Assembly: GCA_005784505.1 (NCBI GenBank)
Contig: VCAZ01000202.1
Span: 124,001 to 188,000, forward strand
DNA from: Bagarius yarrelli
Taxonomy: Eukaryota; Chordata; Actinopteri; Siluriformes; Sisoridae
Direction: 5' to 3'
DNA: 64,000 bases
Shown one piece after another: positions 12,753 to 22,452 of the stretch (position 1 is its first letter; the number at the start of each line of letters is the position of its first letter). Below the pieces are notes generated by a model. That model was not told the DNA's origin, did no database searches, and saw only the letters and a list, made by a program, of their open reading frames with translations. The translations under genes and the position numbers were made by a program.

Positions 12753-15106
12753 CTCTTTCTTCCTCATTTTATCCATAATGAAAAAATAAAACGTTGGCAA
12801 ATTACTTTTCATTGTTTTTCCTTTCTGTTTCGTTTCTTTCTTTTTTTTTTTAAATTTACACAGTCTTTTCAATTCTGTTTTCCAACATTAAAAATTAGCT
12901 TTGCTCTATTGCTGAAGTCGTCAAGTACACTGCCCTCCCCTCAAGCCCATTTCTCGTCTTTCTGTTCTTTCTGTTTGAATAGAATGCATTCATGTCTGTG
13001 CCGCATCCCTTTTTGTCTCTTGGTGATATGGTACACTCGTTTTTATCATTGTTTGACACATTACTGTTCCTTTTTTCCATTTTATTTCATGGTTCAAGCT
13101 ACGAACCTAAAACATTTGCTTCACAAGATAGATATGGATCATAGACAGTAGCTGCGTGAGAACGTTAATTAATCCGTTTATTGTAGGATTATGAAAATTC
13201 ATAAAAAAAATGTTAATCATATTTCACTTAAACCACCACTACCACTAATTAAAGAAGTAAAAAACCTCTAATAATAAATAAATAAATAAATAATCTTTGT
13301 TCATGAGTAGAGTTGCAAAAAAATGTCAGTAAATTTCTGGAAACTTTTAATGGGAACTTGTTTTCAGGAAATTTGGAAAAATTCCTAGATGGAAACTTAA
13401 CACGAATTAATAGGAATTGTTAGGAAAAATTATTTCAATTATTTAGAAATTTTGAGAAACTGTATATATAATTGTTTTGGTCATACACATGCTAATACAC
13501 TTATGAGATTTATTTCTCATAAGGTCTAAAAACGCTCTGATAATATCGGGAATCCATGTGATTTTTTTCCTGCTTTCTGGATCGTGGTTCATATCCCATC
13601 TGTGCTACACTGGAGGAAAAAAATCTAAATTGGTTTACTTGATAAATGCAGTGCCAATGAGGCCTAAACAAGTTTAATACAGAATAACACACACAAAAAA
13701 TGTCTTTCCACCAAAAATAACAATTTTGTATTAAAGATTGTTTATATTACGTGCATTCTTGTAGCGCATCAATCTGCGCTCTTATCTGGGTACAGATTTT
13801 CATTCCAACCCAGCAGGAGTTAAATCTGAGCCCAAGCCAATTTCTGCTTAATTAGTTGATCTTGGCTTTAAATAGAAGATCACATTTGGCTTCTTCTCAG
13901 TCGGAATGTAATCCTGCACTCAATTCCGGATAAAACTGACTCACAAACTTAACATGTTAATAAAATCAAACCTGAAGCATTTGATGACAACATTGTAAAA
14001 TACGTTGCTTCTATTTGACGTTGCCCAAACATTGAGCTTCAGCTTTTTTTTCTTTTCCCACTTCATCTCATTAACCCAGCTTACTTCCTGTTACTAATGG
14101 TGGCTATTATCTACAGCTCCTTACGTTTTTCTGCAAACTAATGACTTTGGCCACTTGTCTTCTTGCTTCTGGTGTGGAGTTTAAAGTATTGGTGGTCAAA
14201 TATAGCATTTAAAGGTGTCCTTTTTTAATTGCCAAAGCAATAATAATGTTGAAATAGAAAACGGATGTGAGCTCTCGCTTTAGACTGGTAGCTCAGATGA
14301 CCATAGTCATGCAAATAGATGGAAACTATCAAAGGTAGGATGATATAAAGCTAAAACGTAATGTTAAAATGGTTATAATGGTGGTCAAGTGGTTATTAAA
14401 AGCATATTCATTTTAAACTAGGAATTAATTATTTAATTAATTAAATATTAGATGATTAGACTGAATTCTTTTTTTTTCTTACATTTTATATATTGATTTT
14501 TACTATAAGTGCGTCTGCGCATCTATCAGATAATCAGAATCATCTGCTACTCCGAGAAGCGATTGATTCTAAAGAGTGTCCAAGCCCATCAAGTCATTTT
14601 TTTTTTTCTTAAAGCCTTAACGACTGTTTATTTGATTTGATTTCATTAGGTGTGTCTTTTTTTAGTTTCAATTTCATGTATTGTCTCATGCTCACTACCA
14701 GGGAAGGGTGTTGTGTCTTTTTCTCTTGCATTTTGTGACTCTAATGATGCACTTATGTTGCCCCACTTTTCCCTTCTCTTCATACCTTACCTACTAAAGG
14801 AGGGAATACACTTTATTGGTAAGTGGATGTTAACCAAAAGGGAGTTAAAAACAGAGTAGCCATTTAAAAAAAATGGGAAATGGGTCGCTGTTCACATCTC
14901 AGCAATTGTCTGCAGGAAAAAGCAATCCACAAGCTGAAATTTACTTTTAAATAGAAGACCAATTGTTTTCTAATTCGAGTGACTCTATAATTGTGAATCT
15001 TTGATTTTGTTCCTTCCATTTCTGTGATGTTCTGTCAAGTTGTCTGATTATTTTTTTGGGTTGTTCTAGTTTTTTATTTTACCACTTTTTTCCGTTTGTA
15101 GCCATT

Positions 15107-15141
<35 letters not shown>

Positions 15142-18100
15142 CAAAGTCCTCCTTTTCCACTCAGCTCTTTGGTCTCTTTCGCTCTCCCTTTTTTTTCCAC
15201 TCTCTCTTCTCCTGATCTTGATTTGGTTCACAGTTTCAACATATTTCCCTTCTTTCTTCTTCATTTATTTCGGGATTATAATTTTCATTATGGTTTTGCA
15301 TGCCAAGTATTGCATGTGCTGCACCATAGAGGACTGTCTATAAGCCATATTATTGAAAAAAAAAAAACCTCCTAGCTCTTTTCTTTTAGATATTTGCCCT
15401 TATTTTGGCAAGTACACCATCGCACTCACTCACATGAAAAATATCCTAATTTCTGTGTATATTTGTCACTTTTGGGTTTTTTTTCCCTTTGTTTGGTTAT
15501 TATACATCTACAGAAGCTACAATCGTTGTCCTCGTCCACACCAAGTGAAATGCAGAGGCGACCGTCCCCGAATGTAAAGGAAGCAAAGAGCCACAGTGCC
15601 CTCTGTAGGAGCCCTGGACGACAGCAAACACATGTCCAAATAGGAGATGCGGGAAAAGGAGAAGAGAGGCAGCAGCGGGGTGGCAAGCTGTCCTCTGAGT
15701 CATCAGGGAAACGGGCAGGGCGGAGCTACCACTCTCCCGCCCATAGCAGTGACTCTCAAGTTGATTTTCAGTCTAAAGCCAAGGGCATGCATTTGAAAAA
15801 GTGAGACCTAGATATTATCTCTCTAGCATAAAATATTTCATAATGTGTGTGGAATATTGATGCCTGAACCCCATTGTATTTCTTCTACAGAGCAAAAGGG
15901 TCTCATTCGTCCAAGAGGCACCGTCATGGGAAATCCATGAACCGACACCGCAGCGGTTCAGCGTCCCCGACTCCACATCGGCGCACATCAGGCCGCAAGA
16001 AGACCAAATCGAGCCTACAGCAACGAAGCAGCTCATGGAGCAGCGCTCGCTCTTCTTCACGTTCCAAATCAAAAGAGCACACGCAAAACAAGACCAAGTC
16101 CCCACACACTCGCCAGAACAACTCTAGGTACAGGATTTAAAGCTAGAATCTCCTGTACTGCACTTCTTATAGGCTACATATAGGGCAGTAAAGAGAAAAG
16201 TGGGTAGAAATTCTTCTTCTAGCCTAAGCCTAAGCCTAGCCCTGCACAACCAATCTGGGCTCTTAAGCAAGGCCCTGAACCTTAAGATAAGACAAATAAA
16301 AGTTACTTAAAATAAAAAAAAAATCACATTTAACAATAGAAACAATAAATTGCCCATTTTCAAAGAATAAAGACTCAGTTTAACCTTTTCCGTATGTTTA
16401 CACAGAGAGAGGGACAGTCCCCACTACTCTGATGCTGAAAGGACTCGCAGACGATCTCGCAGTTATTCTCCTATTCGTAAAAGGAGGAGAGATTCGCCCA
16501 GCTTTATGGAGGCTCGCAGAATCACCAGGTACATCCTGTTCCTGTTTACACTGTAGCAGTTATATTCTGTCGACCTATAGGGGGCGTGATGCATATTCTT
16601 GTTTTTTAAGATATTTTTAGGACTGTCATTTTTTACTCTATGAAACTTTCGATTTACCTTATTTAACCGTTTGATTGGAAAAAATCACATCATTGTGTAA
16701 ATTTGCTTTTGCTTCCAAACACATTGTATTAATTTAAAGTCCTTTCCCTGTGATTCCCTCCGTCGGTGGTTACTGCAGTTATGTTTATTAGTATCTTTGT
16801 AAGCAAATAGTACATTGTAGTAGCCAGTAATTTTTTCCATTTTAACAATATTGCTAGCTAATCAAGCTAATCAGTTAATCAAGCCATCGGTTTGATAAGC
16901 TAGTGCTTGTTAGTGGCTAACTAGCTAGCTTACTGTATGAATTCAGTTTAAAAAAGTAGTTCTGGTTATTGAAATAAACTCATAGCTAAGTTTAAAGATT
17001 AATCCAGAGATGTACTTATGATAGACAAACTTTTAGCTGCTGACCCTGCATGCTAATGAAGCTAGGTTGCTAATTTATTATATGTTGATGATTAACAAAA
17101 GGAATTTGATTGCTTCGTTTAGGATTAATGCAAGGAAATGTCAATACATTTCAAGAGTTCCTACTTGTGTCAGAATTAGCTTTATTAGTGGACTAGCTAG
17201 CTAGTAGAGATAATAGGAAAGTATCACTGTGAGTCCTAAAATTTGTAAAGGTTTAGTCTAAAATGTAAAGAGAGACATTTCCAAAATGGCGCCTTCAAAG
17301 TTGATGTCTTTCACATAGAAATTAAGACGGCTGGCAGGAGTTCCTGGTATTATAATGTGCACATACAGTGACATCTAGTGGCCACTCTGTTTAATGCAGT
17401 CTCTTCAGCCAATACCGTAAAACCTCATAAAGAAGACCATACTTGCCATTTTAATTGATTACAAATTTGAATAATTCACATGCTCTTCTTCTCAGTCTCA
17501 CCTTTCTTCATCAAGATGTCTGATCTATTGCAGCACCTACACACAACACCTACACACCTGCATTTTGTTCATGCTGAGAATTGCTGCCTGTGTTCTGGCA
17601 CAGCTGAATCAGGCGAGCTTACACTTTCACTCTTGTATAAAGGTTTTCAGAAGACCTTGGGCTTCGGAACGTGGAGGCAGGGTAACCGTGCTAACTGTTG
17701 CCGAGCAGCGGGACTCATCTCCATGGCCTTGTCTCCTCGTGAACGTTTTTGGTGAAACAGCATTACAGTATCAAAACCAACATTCTAACCATGTCTTTCT
17801 CTCTCCAATCTAAACGTCCACAGTGGTGACTGGCATCTGATGAATACTAACGTTACAACACGCTTAACTGGTAAAGGTGACGTCAAGAGGTTTCGGGTGT
17901 TCAAATGTCATTTTCAGACTAACATGGATGAAAAAATTCGGATATTGGAATACCTTAATGACCATCTGGGTCATTAAGTGCATTGTGGGTAAACTTTCTG
18001 ATCTTAAACGGATGCTACTTGTTGTACAGGATCTGTAGAAACCTCTTGATAAACCTTGAGTCTGTTTCTCACCTAATATTTCTTCATCTGTACTAGTTAA

Positions 18101-19506
18101 CAGCTCCTTGCTTGGCAATGTGGGTGCTTCAAGGTGACATGCAGTACGTGTGTGTGTGTGTGTGTGTGTATGGTCATGTGTGTAAATGGATAATATTAAC
18201 AAATGATCTATTTCTGTCTGTCTCTTTAAAGCTAGCGCCACCTATGGAGATCAGTGCATTAACTCCTTATTAACACACACATACACACACCTTCTCTTAA
18301 TCTTTTTAATCTAATCACAGCATTACAGCTTCCTCCGAATGCAACGTCCAAAACCATTTTCACTGTTTCTGTCACAAATAAATCACACATATAAGAATTA
18401 ACTGATAATTGTGTAGTTATACATTAACATACATGTGACTATGATGAGTAATGTAATTAACTAAGTTAAAAAAAAGTAGGTAATTTTAACAGGTGATACC
18501 AATGTAAAGTTGCAAAATTGATTAAATTATAATAACCAAATAACCAAATAATATACAGTATTTTTTTTTACTAGTAAATGAACCAACCCACGAATTGACT
18601 TAATTCAGTGGTTCCCAAACTTTTTCTCCATTTCGCAGAATACCACCCACCCCCCCCCCCCCCCCACCACACACACACACAAACACACGCTATAATTCAT
18701 TAATGGTAATTAAGACAGATTCAGTGTGTGATAATTTTAGCTAAAAAACTTAAGGAACAAGTCACTTTTAAAGTAGAAGTATTAAAAGTAAAGTCTGCAG
18801 CTTCTACACTGTTTTACTGTGTAACAGTATTTATTGTTTTTAGAGTGATATTACAAACAGGAACATGTTCTTTAGGCGGAATTTGGTTAAACATGAGCGC
18901 TACACGTGTTCGAATTGGCCACAATTGGTAGCCTAGTGGTTTAGGTGTTGGACTGCGAACTGGAAGATCAGGGTTCGATTCTAAGACCTTAATTGTTTAG
19001 TTGTATAAATAAAATAATAGTAAGTGGCTTTGACTGAAAGTCAAAGTTAATGCTAAAAACGTATATGCAACGCAATGAAAAGAAATATTCATATTTCAAC
19101 ACTGACGGAAATTGACCACGACTTGATTAAGAGCCAAACCTGCACGCTGAACACTGCCGGCATGTGCGGTGCACCATGGCTTCTTTTGTCAGCTCATTTT
19201 TCGCCTGTTTTTCTCTTTCGAAATTCCGCTGCATTCCAATAAAAATCTGCTGACTTCACACTTCACACCGTTACGCGCTTCCTTTGTTATCCGCGCCCCA
19301 AGACCCCTTGCACCCTGCAGTTTGAGAACCACTGCCTTAATTAATGATTCTAATATATTTTTTTTAATCTTCTCATATAATTTCATATTTCGAAACTTTT
19401 AGAGTTTATCCAGAAAAGTGCCGCTGTTACAATATACTCTGTGTATATAGTTCATGCTCTTAGAATTAAAAACATTTACTTTCAGTAGGACTGCTTGGTT
19501 ATATTG

Positions 19507-19539
<33 letters not shown>

Positions 19540-19810
19540 TAGTGCACGCAAAAGGCCCATACCATACTACAGACCTAGTCCATCTTCCTCTAGCTCTGCG
19601 AGCAGCTACAGTAGTTCCAGCCGAAGCCGGAGCCGAAGCTACAACAGCTACAGCAGCTACAGCCGGAGCAGGAGCAGAAACTGGAGCAAGAGCAGGAGTA
19701 AAAGTCGTAGCAGGAGCAGGGGAAGAAGCAGAAGCAGCAGTCAGTCACGGAGCCCCAGTCAGGCCCACAGTTACTACAGTCACAGCAGCTACGAGAGCCC
19801 TGGTATCTGA
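1235..19810 (+). CDS. srrm3: srrm3, serine/arginine repetitive matrix protein 3 (5' part outside window; 11 exons seen)
   Basis: Neural SR-related splicing activator of the SRRM2/3/4 family. The family promotes inclusion of microexons by binding UGC motifs just upstream of short exons, through a C-terminal eMIC domain; this is family knowledge. In the sequence, eleven exons join in frame: 1235-1363, 3050-3121, 4772-4840, 7118-7153, 7754-7804, 8434-8541, 8968-9118, 15514-15800, 15891-16127, 16406-16528 and 19543-19810. They give about 510 codons rich in Arg, Ser and Lys, after an acidic, Tyr-rich first visible exon. The last two exons encode the eMIC core (SYSPIRKRRRDSP, then EARRITSARKRPIPYYRP), followed by a Ser/Arg tail and a TGA stop. 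srrm3 is preferred over srrm4 because hspb1, ywhag and ssc4d follow in the human 7q11.23 order. The N-terminal exons lie upstream of the window. Further alternative exons in the 6.4-kb intron cannot be excluded. Confidence 0.93.
1458..1517. repeat. (TA)n microsatellite
   Basis: About 60 bp of uninterrupted TA in the srrm3 intron after exon A, next to a short GA-rich run. Confidence 0.98.
2191..2410 (+). repeat. pentanucleotide array, units AAGGT and GAGGT
   Basis: About 40 tandem 5-bp units in blocks (AAGGT, then GAGGT, then AAGGT, then GAGGT), degrading into AAGAT at the right end. Each AAGGT pair on the srrm3 sense strand creates AAG|GTAAGG, close to the 5' splice-site consensus. Confidence 0.97.
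2571..2770. repeat. TATAGTA-rich palindromic repeat
   Basis: Irregular repeats of tatagta and short palindromes such as gaagtatacttc. Low-complexity intronic sequence with hairpin potential. Confidence 0.75.
3050..3121 (+). CDS. srrm3: srrm3 coding exon B
   Basis: 72 nt between tactttcag and gtcagt. Encodes Ser/Pro followed by a Lys/Arg cluster (PPPKKRKKKKGRRHS), a likely nuclear-localising basic patch. Split codons at both ends encode Arg. Confidence 0.9.
3776..4295. mobile_element. possible non-autonomous DNA element rich in TATCGG
   Basis: Both ends carry clustered cgattat/tatcgg motifs in opposing arrangement, and the right end reads ...gccctg as in hAT termini. Terminal repeats are only partly alignable and I could not find a clean 8-bp target duplication, so boundaries are approximate. 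Confidence 0.35.
4401..4701 (+). mobile_element. tRNA-headed SINE with LINE-like 3' tail, copy 1
   Basis: Head has a tRNA-like B box (caggttcgtatcc). The body contains gtggagtttgcatgttgtcc, then ctacagtccaaaaacatgta and ccctgtgaccctgattag. The same body recurs at 7860, 9507, 28994 and 45700 in this window. The architecture resembles fish V-SINE/DeuSINE-type elements; the family name is inference. Confidence 0.8.
4772..4840 (+). CDS. srrm3: srrm3 coding exon C
   Basis: 69 nt between gatgcacag and gtgtgt. Encodes VDSSSPTRRGKRKKSGKKHK and on. The acceptor has a poor pyrimidine tract and a UGC immediately before the splice site, the arrangement described for SRRM3/4-dependent exons. Confidence 0.88.
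5539..5600. repeat. (CT)n microsatellite
   Basis: Interrupted CT/CTTT repeat in srrm3 intron C-D. It produces spurious Ser-Leu open frames on the plus strand. Confidence 0.9.
6747..6862. repeat. inverted (GA)n / (CT)n pair
   Basis: A GA run (6747-6783) and a CT run (6836-6862) face each other across about 50 bp. Together they can form a long GA:CT hairpin in the srrm3 pre-mRNA. Confidence 0.85.
7118..7153 (+). CDS. srrm3: srrm3 coding exon D (36 nt)
   Basis: 36 nt between gtgtcctag and gtatgt, encoding STSGSKRKRRH with split Arg codons at both ends. It is the shortest srrm3 exon here. A UGC lies about 18 nt before the acceptor in a weak pyrimidine tract. Confidence 0.85.
7154..7753. other. 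srrm3 intron D-E
   Basis: 600 bp, AT-rich. Nothing recognised beyond splice signals. Confidence 0.7.
7754..7804 (+). CDS. srrm3: srrm3 coding exon E
   Basis: 51 nt between ttgttttcag and gtaagt, encoding SGTPKNKHKDKSKLRK. It ends with CA, which joins A of the next exon to give Gln, the only A-to-G junction that is not Arg. Confidence 0.88.
7805..8433. other. srrm3 intron E-F
   Basis: Half of this intron is a SINE (7860-8153). The remainder is AT-rich with a GT-rich stretch before the exon F acceptor. Confidence 0.7.
7860..8153 (+). mobile_element. tRNA-headed SINE with LINE-like tail, copy 2
   Basis: Starts gcacggtggtttagcgatta (A-box-like) with a B-box-like gggttccatttc. Same body as the 4401 copy, ending in an (AAAT)n run. 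Confidence 0.8.
8434..8541 (+). CDS. srrm3: srrm3 coding exon F
   Basis: 108 nt between tgtattacag and gtgatc. Encodes an Arg/Ser/Cys-rich tract (GSCCSSRSASVSSAASISRS). The frame is fixed by neighbouring exons; other open frames here are shadows. Confidence 0.87.
8542..8967. other. srrm3 intron F-G
   Basis: 426 bp of AT-rich intron. Nothing recognised. Confidence 0.7.
8968..9118 (+). CDS. srrm3: srrm3 coding exon G
   Basis: 151 nt between tcctaacag and gtaagt. Encodes YRTERQKRSSPSMSPSP followed by a more acidic, His/Asn-containing segment. It ends in phase 0, unlike all earlier exons, and joins the phase-0 exon H across a 6.4-kb intron. Confidence 0.88.
9507..9800 (+). mobile_element. SINE, 5'-truncated copy lacking the tRNA head
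   Basis: Begins directly at ctttctgtgtggagtttgc, contains the conserved body and tail, and ends in (ATGA)n. Truncation at the head/body junction is typical of incomplete reverse transcription. Confidence 0.78.
11021..11097. repeat. (TA)n microsatellite
   Basis: Near-perfect TA repeat with one break at about 11047. Confidence 0.97.
15110..15139. repeat. poly(A) run
   Basis: About 30 consecutive A bases in the srrm3 intron, about 370 bp before exon H. No flanking retroelement recognised. Confidence 0.9.
15514..15800 (+). CDS. srrm3: srrm3 coding exon H
   Basis: 287 nt between catctacag and gtgaga. Begins on a whole codon and encodes a Ser/Gln/Gly/Arg-rich low-complexity linker (PSEMQRRPSPNVKEAKSHS and on). 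It ends with AA, completed to Lys by exon I. Confidence 0.9.
15891..16127 (+). CDS. srrm3: srrm3 coding exon I
   Basis: 237 nt between tcttctacag and gtacag, only 90 nt after exon H. Encodes dense SR/RS sequence (SSWSSARSSSRSKSKEH). Confidence 0.92.
   Translation, partial: SKRVSFVQEAPSWEIHEPTPQRFSVPDSTSAHIRPQEDQIEPTATKQLMEQRSLFFTFQIKRAHAKQDQVPTHSPEQL
16406..16528 (+). CDS. srrm3: srrm3 coding exon J (first half of eMIC)
   Basis: 123 nt between tttacacag and gtacat. Encodes SRSYSPIRKRRRDSPSFMEA and RRIT, the start of the eMIC domain, nearly identical to vertebrate SRRM4/SRRM3. If the intron were retained, translation would read nine more codons and stop at the TAG at 16554-16556, losing the rest of eMIC. 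Confidence 0.95.
18606..19334. mobile_element. non-autonomous hAT-like element
   Basis: Starts cagtggttcccaaactttt and ends agtttgagaaccactg, an inverted repeat of the CAGTGGTTC type known from hAT transposons. The flanks are acttaatt (18598-18605) and ccttaatt (19335-19342), a 7/8 match to an 8-bp target duplication. No transposase frame inside. It carries a C run, a CA run and a tRNA-like SINE head fragment (about 18921-18990). Confidence 0.82.
19508..19536 (+). repeat. (CT)n microsatellite forming the exon K polypyrimidine tract
   Basis: About 29 bp of CT repeat separated from the terminal srrm3 acceptor only by ttgtag. It supplies the whole pyrimidine tract. Confidence 0.93.
19543..19810 (+). 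CDS. srrm3: srrm3 terminal coding exon K (second half of eMIC, RS tail, stop)
   Basis: Acceptor ctttgtag is preceded by a nearly pure CT microsatellite serving as pyrimidine tract. Encodes ARKRPIPYYRPSPSSSSS (eMIC core), then alternating SRSRSRSY blocks, ending SSYESPGI and TGA at 19808-19810. Long open frames overlapping it in other phases (Ala/Gly- or Cys-rich) are shadows. Confidence 0.95.
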
Positions 19811-20635
19811 CAAGCGCTATATCCATTTTAGAGATAGATTAAAGGAAATCGAAGAAACGAACAAACCAAACACTTTAGACTACCTGTGCTTACGTCTGTG
19901 GTGTAAATAAGTTGTTAATATGCCTAAAAGGGTGTTATAAGAGCATGGGCAGCTGTGACAGCATGGTGGAAGATTTCTTCTAAAGGAAACAGTGGCAAAA
20001 ACCTTGAAACTCTATTAAACCCCAGAAATCACAGCGATGTATTACAGGGAAAATAAAGGAAAAGCAAGTTCGCAAAGAACAGCCCCCCACCCCCCCCCCC
20101 CAAAAAAATAGGAAACCTGTCGAGAAAAGCAATTCTCGGCATTTGTGTAGGAAGTGATGTAACAAACGAAACAAAATTATATACAGACAACAAAAGCCGG
20201 GAGAACAAAAAAAAAAAAAGGGAAGCACTTTTACGGCGTGTAATTTTTCCAAGGGTTGCAAAAATAACCCCGAAAATAAGGTTCCGAAGAAGAAAGAAGA
20301 AGAACCCGTCTGAGATAAATAGAATCCATCAAAGGTCACACGTCAAGGATGACACACGAACAAACAAACAAACGAACATGCTGAACAAACACAGACCGTA
20401 TTAATGATATTAATGATATACATAACATCTATTACATGTTTTTTGTTGTTTTTTTTTCGCTAGTGAAAAACAGAATTGTCTGCTTTTCTAAAAGACGTGT
20501 TATACGGTATGATGTGCGGAGTTCTGCAAGTTCTGGCTGTAAACTATGCACTGTATATTCGAACCTATACAACATAAGGCTTTGTACGTGGAAATGTTAG
20601 CATGATGCAGCAAAGAAGACTTTTTCTCTGTCTCT

Positions 20636-20636
20636 T

Positions 20637-20680
<44 letters not shown>

Positions 20681-20695
20681 ACATACACACACCGA
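20636..20695. repeat. (CA)n microsatellite
   Basis: CA repeat with a few interruptions inside the inferred srrm3 3' UTR. Confidence 0.95.
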
Positions 20696-20849
20696 CACAG
20701 CTATAAATTTCTCTTTTAACCCTCTCCTAATAATACAACCTTTTAGAAGTGTGTGATTTCGATCATTTTCTCACTGTCTTTGGCTGTGAGTATTGCATAC
20801 ATGGTTGGATCACTATTTCGAGCTTTAAATAATTTATTCTATTTGTTCT

Positions 20850-20852
<3 letters not shown>

Positions 20853-20890
<38 letters not shown>
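20853..20890. repeat. (ATT)n microsatellite
   Basis: About 12 ATT units in the inferred srrm3 3' UTR. Confidence 0.95.
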
Positions 20891-21562
20891 GCTGTCTTTA
20901 AAATCCAGGCTGCAAAAATTCCCACACGCACACACACACACCTTTTTTATGTATTTACTAATGTATTATTTATTGACCTAATTGTTCTTATTTATTTCTT
21001 ATTTATGTAATATTTATTATATATTTATTTTACATTTATTTATTTATTATAAAACTATCATGGAACATAAATTTTTTTTTTCTTTTTTTTCTTCCTGCAT
21101 CTAAAAAATTTTTTTTATTGGATTAGACATGTTAAATAGGATATGTTTGATTTTTTTATATATTTTACTAAGTCCATACATTTTTATTTTAATGATTCCA
21201 AAACGGATTTATGTTGTAATCTATTTTCTCTGCATGGGTCGGTTTCCCAAGCTTTTTACGACGAATGATGAACTTGCTATTTATTGGTTGTTGTTTTTTT
21301 TTTTGCACATTGCTTTAATCCAGAAATCTTTATCAAAGGTTTATTGGCAAAATTAAAAAAATGAGTTGATGATGCAATCAGGGAAACATGCTCACAGTCT
21401 TCCTCTCCTTTCTCGCTCACACACTTTTTGTCAGTGTTCTTGAAGTCATTCTTTATTCTTGTGGATCGGTACCCTCTTCAGTAACAAAAATATACAGCGC
21501 TAATCATGGAACTGTATAGACGTCGGTAGATGTAGTGTAATCGTTATTATTCTATATAAAAA

Positions 21563-21568
21563 AATAAA
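21563..21568 (+). terminator. srrm3: srrm3 poly(A) signal AATAAA
   Basis: AATAAA followed by GT/T-rich sequence (ctctggtttttcttttatgg) about 30 nt downstream, a typical cleavage context. Confidence 0.6.
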
Positions 21569-21949
21569 GTATATTCCAGTGGAAACCTGAAACGCGCTCT
21601 GGTTTTTCTTTTATGGTTCTGTCTTGAGTTTTAAATGAGTTGGTTTGTTTGGTATTAAAAGCCTGGCGTAGATCCTCATGTTTTCATAGGGTGTCTATGT
21701 ATCACACAAGCTTTAGTGGTTATAAATAGCTTTATGACAATTTATTTCCTTGTTTGCACCACAAAGCATCTACAGTATTAGCGAGCAAAAGTTTATAACA
21801 CTGTAAAAGTTTATAACACTGATACTACTTAGTGTATTTGTTATAATACAATGTTTTTATTATAATATGTTTTTATTTTAGATTATACTTCTTGTGTTCT
21901 GAAATTCTATTTATAGCAATTATAAAGTTTAGTAGTCTCGATGGGGAAG

Positions 21950-22124
21950 TGGTGGCTCATGGTTAAGGTGTTGGATTACCAACCCGAAGGTTCAGCTCCA
22001 GCAAGCCACCACTGTTGGGCCCCCAAGCAAGGCCCTTAACCCCCAATTGTTCAGTTGTATAACAAGGAATATTGTAAGTTGCTCGGGATAAGAGCGTCTG
22101 CCAAATGCTGCAAATGTAAATGTA
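21950..22124 (+). mobile_element. tRNA-derived SINE, second family
   Basis: Head ggttaaggtgttggattacc, then ccactgttgggccccc and gcaaggcccttaaccccc, ending ataagagcgtctgccaaatg. This consensus recurs at 26331, 30548, 37553, 56214, 59105, 61258, 62745 and 63838. Confidence 0.82.
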
Positions 22125-22180
22125 TTTATATATTCGGTGGAAGAAGTAGGACCAAAAAACATTCGTCCAATCAAAAGGTT

Positions 22181-22452
22181 TGTTCCTTTTGTTACTCATT
22201 GTTTACAGGAGAGCTTTAATTGTTAAAGTGTTAATTTTTTTAGTATTTTTTTTGTAATTGTAGCTAGTTATTCTTTCCTCATATATTTGCATTAAAGCAA
22301 CTATATATTAACATTGATTTATACTTTAGATTATTTATTTGATACAGCACATGTTGCCTGATTTTAGCAACTGATACACACTTGATTCATGGTATTTAAA
22401 TACACACAATGATTCATTTGTAACAGTTTATAGTTATAGAAGTCATATACAG
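22181..22452. mobile_element. inserted repeat, copy 1 (related copy in hspb1 intron 1)
   Basis: About 270 bp starting tgttccttttgttactc and ending near agtcatatac. It recurs with clear similarity at 25432-25748. The flanks (22125-22180 and 22453-22545) match a contiguous stretch at about 30345-30510 that lacks it, so this is an insertion. No terminal repeat or coding frame identified. Confidence 0.65.

Larger units (their letters stand above)
9119..15513. other. srrm3 intron G-H (6.4 kb)
   Basis: Holds a truncated SINE (9507-9800), a TA microsatellite (11021-11097), a CTTT run (12722-12760) and A30 (15110-15139). I saw no additional RS-coding exon with good splice sites, but an alternative exon could be missed by eye. 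Confidence 0.6.
16529..19542. other. srrm3 last intron, splitting the eMIC coding sequence
   Basis: 3.0 kb separating the two eMIC exons. Contains a 729-bp hAT-like element (18606-19334), a short GT run (18148-18168) and, at its 3' end, a CT microsatellite. No alternative terminal exon was convincingly seen. Confidence 0.7.
19811..21582 (+). other. srrm3: srrm3 3' UTR (inferred)
   Basis: From the stop codon to just after the poly(A) signal at 21563. Contains CA and ATT microsatellites and T-rich stretches. Open frames inside are short and unsupported. The extent is inferred from the signal alone. Confidence 0.6.

Noticed and set aside
12600..12760. Possible srrm3 exon after ctctttgcag at 12665
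   Set aside because: The following sequence is short, not RS-like and hits a stop quickly; no matching donor in a useful phase.
13770..13920. Possible old interspersed repeat (cattccaacccagcaggag and an inverted-looking end)
   Set aside because: Ends only loosely related and no second copy in the window, so not annotated.
15874..16121. Overlapping minus-strand frames across srrm3 exon I
   Set aside because: Shadows of the SR-coding exon, whose frame is fixed by splice phase on both sides.
18921..18990. True tRNA gene
   Set aside because: Has tRNA-like A and B boxes but matches the SINE heads in this window and lacks a foldable full cloverleaf; treated as a SINE fragment inside the hAT-like element.
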